Source: HGM12587 sp964602445
Lineage (GTDB): Bacteria > Bacillota > Clostridia > Lachnospirales > Lachnospiraceae
Assembly: GCA_964602445.1 (NCBI GenBank)
Contig: CAZRQV010000034.1
Span: 1-18,535 of the forward strand
Reading direction: 5' to 3'
Length of the DNA: 18,535 bases
Of the stretch, positions 15,841 through 18,535 are shown one piece after another. The position numbers and the translations under genes were made by a program. Position 1 is the stretch's first letter; each line of letters opens with the position of its first letter. Below the pieces are notes generated by a model. It did no database searches. It was not told the origin of the DNA and saw nothing but the letters and a program-made list of their open reading frames with translations.

Positions 15841-16939
15841 GGAATTCTGCACCTCCCTCACTGAGTCTGTATAATGTTTTGTATCTTAAATTTTTCGGAA
15901 TCTCTTTCTGCACCGATACACTCCTGTTCTGAGCCGTAAAACTCTGAACCACCGTTTTAATGGTATTGATACCACATTGGTCATCATATAACACCACTGC
16001 ATCTACATCATATTCCTGTTCCTCATCACCCAGCCGTTCCAGCAGATCCAGATAAACTGCAAATCCGATGGCACGGGAGCTTCTGTTCATTTTCTCCATC
16101 AGACGGTCATACTGTCCTCCCGAAAGCACCCCTGCCGGAATATGATTGATGAATCCTTTGAACACGATCCCGTTATAATAATGAATATCGTGGATCACAG
16201 AAAAATCAAAATGGATTCTGTCTGAAAGATTGGTTCCATGGAAGAAAGATTCGATGGTTTCTAACGTCCGGATATAAGGCTGAATCTTGTCATAGTTTAA
16301 TTCTTTTAACTGGCGGATCACTTTTCCCATGCTGCCATAAGACGATGCAATGATCATCATCAGGTTCGTCTTTTCTTCCGACGCACCTTCCGCACTGCAG
16401 ATTCTGAAAATGCCGCTGAGATTCTTTTCTCCGATACATTTCAAAACTTCCTTTTCTCCCGAAGAAGACAGGTGCAACTCTGACAGCACTGCTGAAATCA
16501 GATTCATATGGGAAATGTCCAGAATAAAATCTTCTGATATTTCAAACAAACTCTGCGCTGCCAGATATAACGTCTCACAAATGAGATATTCATCGATTTC
16601 TCCGATACATTCCAGACCTGCCTGCATGATTTCTTTAAAATCCTGTGCATTTTTCGGTACACGGTAAACATTTTCGTTGTAATAAACCTTTTTCACAGAA
16701 CCGTCCACATCCGCACTGTCTTTTATGATGGAAAGCGTTACATCCGGCTTCAATGCCATCAAAGTACCGTTGGTATCGTTAAATGTGATGATACTGTCCG
16801 ATACTAAAAAGTCTTTATTTCTGGTATAAAGATCGTATTCCTCAAATTTGCTCATCTTGAACTGGTGATATCCGTATTTTTCGTATAACTGCCGTAATTT
16901 CAAAACTGCTTTTTCATCATTCCTCATCGAAAAATTCAT
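15833..16939 (-). CDS. hisZ: ATP phosphoribosyltransferase regulatory subunit
   Basis: A histidyl-tRNA synthetase-like protein without aminoacylation activity, which assembles with short HisG and senses histidine. Class II synthetase-like features: KYGYHQFKMSKFEEYDLY near the N-terminus, LMALKPDVTLSI (motif 2-like strand), and GVLSGGQYDRLMEKM with SRAIGFAVYLDLL (motif 3-like) near the C-terminal end of the core. Only a short tail follows, and the full anticodon-binding domain of a true HisRS is absent. The chosen ATG (368 residues) has GAGGAG 8 nt upstream; an in-frame ATG nine codons earlier lacks a ribosome binding site. It is first in the his operon, preceded by a tiny ORF and a good promoter. 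It diverges more from consensus than its neighbours, as is usual for HisZ. Confidence 0.92.
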   Translation of the reverse strand: MNFSMRNDEKAVLKLRQLYEKYGYHQFKMSKFEEYDLYTRNKDFLVSDSIITFNDTNGTLMALKPDVTLSIIKDSADVDGSVKKVYYNENVYRVPKNAQDFKEIMQAGLECIGEIDEYLICETLYLAAQSLFEISEDFILDISHMNLISAVLSELHLSSSGEKEVLKCIGEKNLSGIFRICSAEGASEEKTNLMMIIASSYGSMGKVIRQLKELNYDKIQPYIRTLETIESFFHGTNLSDRIHFDFSVIHDIHYYNGIVFKGFINHIPAGVLSGGQYDRLMEKMNRSSRAIGFAVYLDLLERLGDEEQEYDVDAVVLYDDQCGINTIKTVVQSFTAQNRSVSVQKEIPKNLRYKTLYRLSEGGAEFRG

Positions 16940-16955
16940 ACCGTATTCTCCTCTT

Positions 16956-16991
16956 CTATGTTGCAAAGTCCTTCAAATCTTCGGTTTCCAT
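16956..16991 (-). CDS. Possible 11-residue leader ORF upstream of hisZ
   Basis: METEDLKDFAT, with GAAGGAA about 9 nt upstream of its ATG, lies in the his mRNA leader and ends 16 nt before the hisZ ATG. It contains no histidine codon, so it is not a classical his attenuator peptide. Translation through it could couple to hisZ initiation. The good spacing supports translation; the small size makes chance occurrence possible. Confidence 0.35.
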   Translation of the reverse strand: METEDLKDFAT

Positions 16992-17026
16992 TTTTTTTAT
17001 TTCCTTCTTTGCTTTATTAATTTAGC

Positions 17027-17055
17027 ATATTATCACGTTACTATAATAAAATCAA
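17027..17055 (-). promoter_or_regulatory. Histidine operon promoter
   Basis: Minus-strand TTGATT (17050-17055), 17-nt spacer, TAATAT (17027-17032) with an extended TGA before the -10. The expected start is near 17020, about 80 nt before hisZ. A TATTAT/ATAATA dyad (17028-17033, 17043-17048) overlaps the -10 and spacer and could be an operator. I saw no T-box features. Confidence 0.75.
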
Positions 17056-17191
17056 TATTTTTTATGAGAAATTTCATACAGAGACTCCATGATTACTTTA
17101 TATTTCTAAATCCACACCATATTTCACAGAACAGACCAATCGCTTGCAAATAGCTCTCTGCGAGCTGCGCATTCTGCACTGAGTGCTTTTA
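17056..17191. other. Gene-free upstream region of the his promoter
   Basis: No gene. It contains the palindrome GAAATTTC within TATGA/TCATA just upstream of the -35 (about 17062-17077), a small AGCTC/GAGCT hairpin near 17151-17165, and GCACTGAGTGC (17176-17186), palindromic around one base. The GC-rich right half looks contiguous with the palindromic repeat that follows. Confidence 0.4.
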
Positions 17192-17249
17192 TTTCATAGG
17201 AAAACGCGCGGATTTCCTACATTAATGTGATCCGGCCTTTCCTATGAAA
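17192..17249. repeat. 58-bp layered palindrome
   Basis: The arms TTTCATAGGAAA (17192-17203) and TTTCCTATGAAA (17238-17249) are perfect 12-bp complements. Nested inside are CGGAT/ATCCG (17209-17213, 17230-17234) and the 10-bp palindrome ACATTAATGT (17219-17228). An extra ATTTCCTA word (17212-17219) resembles the arm. No T-run follows on either strand, so it is not a standard terminator. It looks like a small dispersed palindromic repeat, or a structured RNA element between degV and the his operon. Confidence 0.6.
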
Positions 17250-17394
17250 CAAAAAAACGCTGATCCTTGATAATTTTTGCTACCTGATGGATAAACAAAA
17301 GCCCCTGAATTCCGTCGATCACCAAAGCAATTCCCACATAGATCATCAAAGTTACCGTTCCCTGAAATGGATTCTGGATCAGGAATCCTGCCAT
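17242..17394 (-). pseudogene. Short membrane-protein remnant, HdeD/DUF308-like
   Basis: Immediately after the degV stop an ATG opens a 50-residue frame. It contains LIQNPFQGTVTLMIYVGIAL and VIDGIQGLLFIHQVAKIIKD: a NPF turn and a hydrophobic helix ending in a DG motif. This resembles the last third of HdeD/DUF308 membrane proteins, usually about 170-190 residues long. The frame also stays open 19 codons upstream inside degV (to 17451), which may be chance. Its stop codon lies in the arm of the adjacent palindrome, as if the end had been replaced. A ribosome binding site is poor (AGAGG too close), so expression would rely on read-through from degV. It may be a fragment, a short real gene, or a chance ORF. 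Confidence 0.4.
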
Positions 17395-17398
17395 TCCT

Positions 17399-18304
17399 CT
17401 AATTTTTCTTATGGTAAGCAGCTCTCTCATCTCCCAGAAAGAACACCGCAACGGTTCCCGGTCCGCAATGAGAAGCTATGATCGTTCCAATTTCATAAAT
17501 GCGGATTTCCGGATCAATCTTTGGAAATTCTTGTAAGATTGCTGTTTTTACTTCTTCTGCATCCGCATAGCAATCCGCATGACAAATACAGCATTTTCCT
17601 GCATAATCCTCTTTCCCAACCGCATGCTCTGCCATCGTCTGTACGGTTCGTTCCACGGCTTTTTTCTTTCCTCGCACCTTATCATAAGCAATGATCTTTC
17701 CCTGATCATCCAAATGCATGATCGGACAAATATTCAATACATTTCCAAGCATCGCTGCAGGACCGGAAATTCGTCCGCTGTGGCGAAAATATGTCAGATC
17801 CGTTGAAAAGAACTGGTGATGGATGCATTGGCGATGCTCCAGAACCCAACTTCGGATTTCTTCAATCGAAGCTCCCTGATTCCGAAGATCTGCAGCCATG
17901 TTCACCAGCATTCCATAACCGGAAGAACTGCATAAAGAATCGATCACAATAATTTTTCGTTCCGGATATCGTTCTTTCAATTCCTCCGCAGCTCTTTCTG
18001 CATTATATACCGATCCCGTCATGCCGGAACCAAACGCAATGTGCAGAATATCTCCCTTTTTCAACTGTTCTTCAAAAAACTCTTCATATTGGAATTCATT
18101 CAACTGGGAAGTGGAAGGAATCTTTCCCTCTCTTAAAAACTGATAAAACTGCGGCAGTGCTTTAGGATTTCTTCCCATGTCGTCGGTGTATACCTGTCCA
18201 TCTACCGTGTAGGTATAAAACAGTACCGGAATTTCACGGGAAACAACCTCATCATATGGCAAGTCTACCGTAGATTCACAAGATAAAACAAATTTTTCGG
18301 CCAT
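17399..18304 (-). CDS. DegV family protein (fatty-acid-binding)
   Basis: A 301-residue DegV/DUF194 protein. Family members bind a long-chain fatty acid between two alpha/beta domains, and in many Firmicutes some of them (FakB) deliver it to a fatty acid kinase; whether this paralogue does is unknown. Visible family segments are LSCESTVDLPYD at the N-terminus, KIPSTSQLNEFQYEEFF, the ligand-contact loop FGSGMTGSVYNA, VIDSLCSSSGYG, YFRHSGRISGPAAMLG, and the C-terminal EIGTIIASHCGPGTVAVFF. Start ATG has AAGGAG 8 nt upstream. It has its own promoter; a terminator and a riboswitch-like sequence lie before that. Downstream are a short membrane-protein remnant and a palindrome. Confidence 0.95.
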   Translation of the reverse strand: MAEKFVLSCESTVDLPYDEVVSREIPVLFYTYTVDGQVYTDDMGRNPKALPQFYQFLREGKIPSTSQLNEFQYEEFFEEQLKKGDILHIAFGSGMTGSVYNAERAAEELKERYPERKIIVIDSLCSSSGYGMLVNMAADLRNQGASIEEIRSWVLEHRQCIHHQFFSTDLTYFRHSGRISGPAAMLGNVLNICPIMHLDDQGKIIAYDKVRGKKKAVERTVQTMAEHAVGKEDYAGKCCICHADCYADAEEVKTAILQEFPKIDPEIRIYEIGTIIASHCGPGTVAVFFLGDERAAYHKKN

Positions 18305-18342
18305 TTCTGATTCTCCTTTTTTACACTCTTTTTTGTATTCCT

Positions 18343-18370
18343 ATTATAATTTTCCTCAAAAAATTCTCAA
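18343..18370 (-). promoter_or_regulatory. degV promoter
   Basis: Minus-strand TTGAGA (18365-18370), 16-nt spacer, TATAAT (18343-18348). It starts transcription just downstream of the terminator at 18378-18411, so degV can be expressed independently of anything further upstream. Confidence 0.7.
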
Positions 18371-18377
18371 TAAACAT

Positions 18378-18411
18378 AAAAAGCTCTCTGATAAAATTTT
18401 TATCAAAGAGC
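18378..18411 (-). terminator. Strong intrinsic terminator upstream of degV
   Basis: Complementary 14-nt arms (18383-18396, 18398-18411; one G-T pair on the minus strand), so about 12 bp with a 5-nt loop. GCTTTTTATG follows on the minus strand (T-run 18378-18382). The plus strand has a weaker CTCTTTT. It ends a minus-strand transcript that comes from beyond 18420. Confidence 0.85.
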
Positions 18412-18481
18412 CTCTTTTGTATAATTTTTTATTAAATTGCAACATTTGATACTTTTTTGCAACATATATTTTTAAAATTCA

Positions 18482-18535
18482 CGCCGTAGGATGGAGACTG
18501 TCACGCCCGGCAGGTTCCTTCCTCCTCAGCTAATC
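18482..18535 (-). ncRNA. Possible 3' end of a cobalamin riboswitch (truncated by window edge)
   Basis: On the minus strand GGAAGGAACCTGCCGGGCG (about 18505-18523) resembles the conserved 3' core of cobalamin aptamers (CCAGGAGACCTGCC type). It is followed, as in the E. coli btuB aptamer, by GTC and a CATC-containing loop closed by GCCG/CGGC (18508-18511 with 18483-18486). Only about 54 nt are visible, so the aptamer cannot be verified. The alternative is the 3' end of a coding region, since one frame runs open to a TGA near 18503. Confidence 0.4.

Noticed and set aside
16967..17241. T-box or his attenuator in the his leader
   Set aside because: No T-box sequence, specifier stem or run of histidine codons is visible; the proposed start site leaves only about 80 nt of leader, too short for a T-box.
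18493..18535. Plus-strand ORF starting METVTPGRF at the window end
   Set aside because: No usable ribosome binding site, only 15 codons visible, and the sequence is better explained on the minus strand.
1..18535. CRISPR arrays, tRNA/rRNA genes, insertion sequences, prophage or defence genes
   Set aside because: I looked on both strands and saw no repeat-spacer pattern, no tRNA-like ends, no transposase or integrase motifs and no recognisable defence proteins.

Overview
The window looks like chromosomal DNA from a spore-forming, low-to-moderate GC Firmicute of the class Clostridia, most likely a gut Lachnospiraceae. That is an inference. It rests on Spo0A, a FeoA-FeoB fusion, split transketolase, short HisG with HisZ, strong AGGAGG-type ribosome binding sites and consensus sigma-A promoters. 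Almost everything is on the minus strand and is core metabolism. I see no phage, insertion sequence, CRISPR array, toxin-antitoxin or defence genes.

Region by region (minus-strand genes read from high to low coordinates). 1-1216: the start of a transketolase C-terminal subunit (cut by the window edge) and the complete N-terminal subunit, behind a perfect-consensus promoter embedded in a 12-bp inverted repeat. 1217-3717: a FeoA-FeoB ferrous iron transporter with its own promoter and a hairpin-containing leader. 3728-4653: an OmpR-type response regulator with an intrinsic terminator and no adjacent kinase, preceded by a structured intergenic stretch. 4654-7138: glycogen synthase (glgA) downstream of the sporulation master regulator spo0A. 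7161-8651: one plus-strand gene, a DUF1576 membrane protein divergent from spo0A, ending in a bidirectional terminator shared with purC. 8680-9457: purC with its own promoter. 9538-17055: a compact histidine operon, hisZ-hisG-hisD-hisC-hisB-hisH-hisA-hisF-hisIE, nine genes overlapping or nearly touching. 17056-17249: an intergenic region with a layered palindrome. 17242-18535: a DegV-family protein, a short membrane-protein remnant after it, and a terminator plus a possible truncated cobalamin-type riboswitch before it.

The his operon carries every step from ATP/PRPP to histidine except a recognisable histidinol-phosphate phosphatase. HisZ is the regulatory partner of the short catalytic HisG; HisH/HisF form the glutamine amidotransferase/cyclase; HisI and HisE are fused. 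The purC product makes SAICAR, upstream of AICAR, which HisH/HisF also release, so the two neighbouring loci are metabolically linked.

The window is mostly ordinary. The parts worth a second look are non-coding: the operator-like repeat over the transketolase promoter, the structured region between glgA and the response regulator, the palindromic element before the his promoter, the histidine-free leader ORF of hisZ, and the riboswitch-like sequence and terminator upstream of degV.
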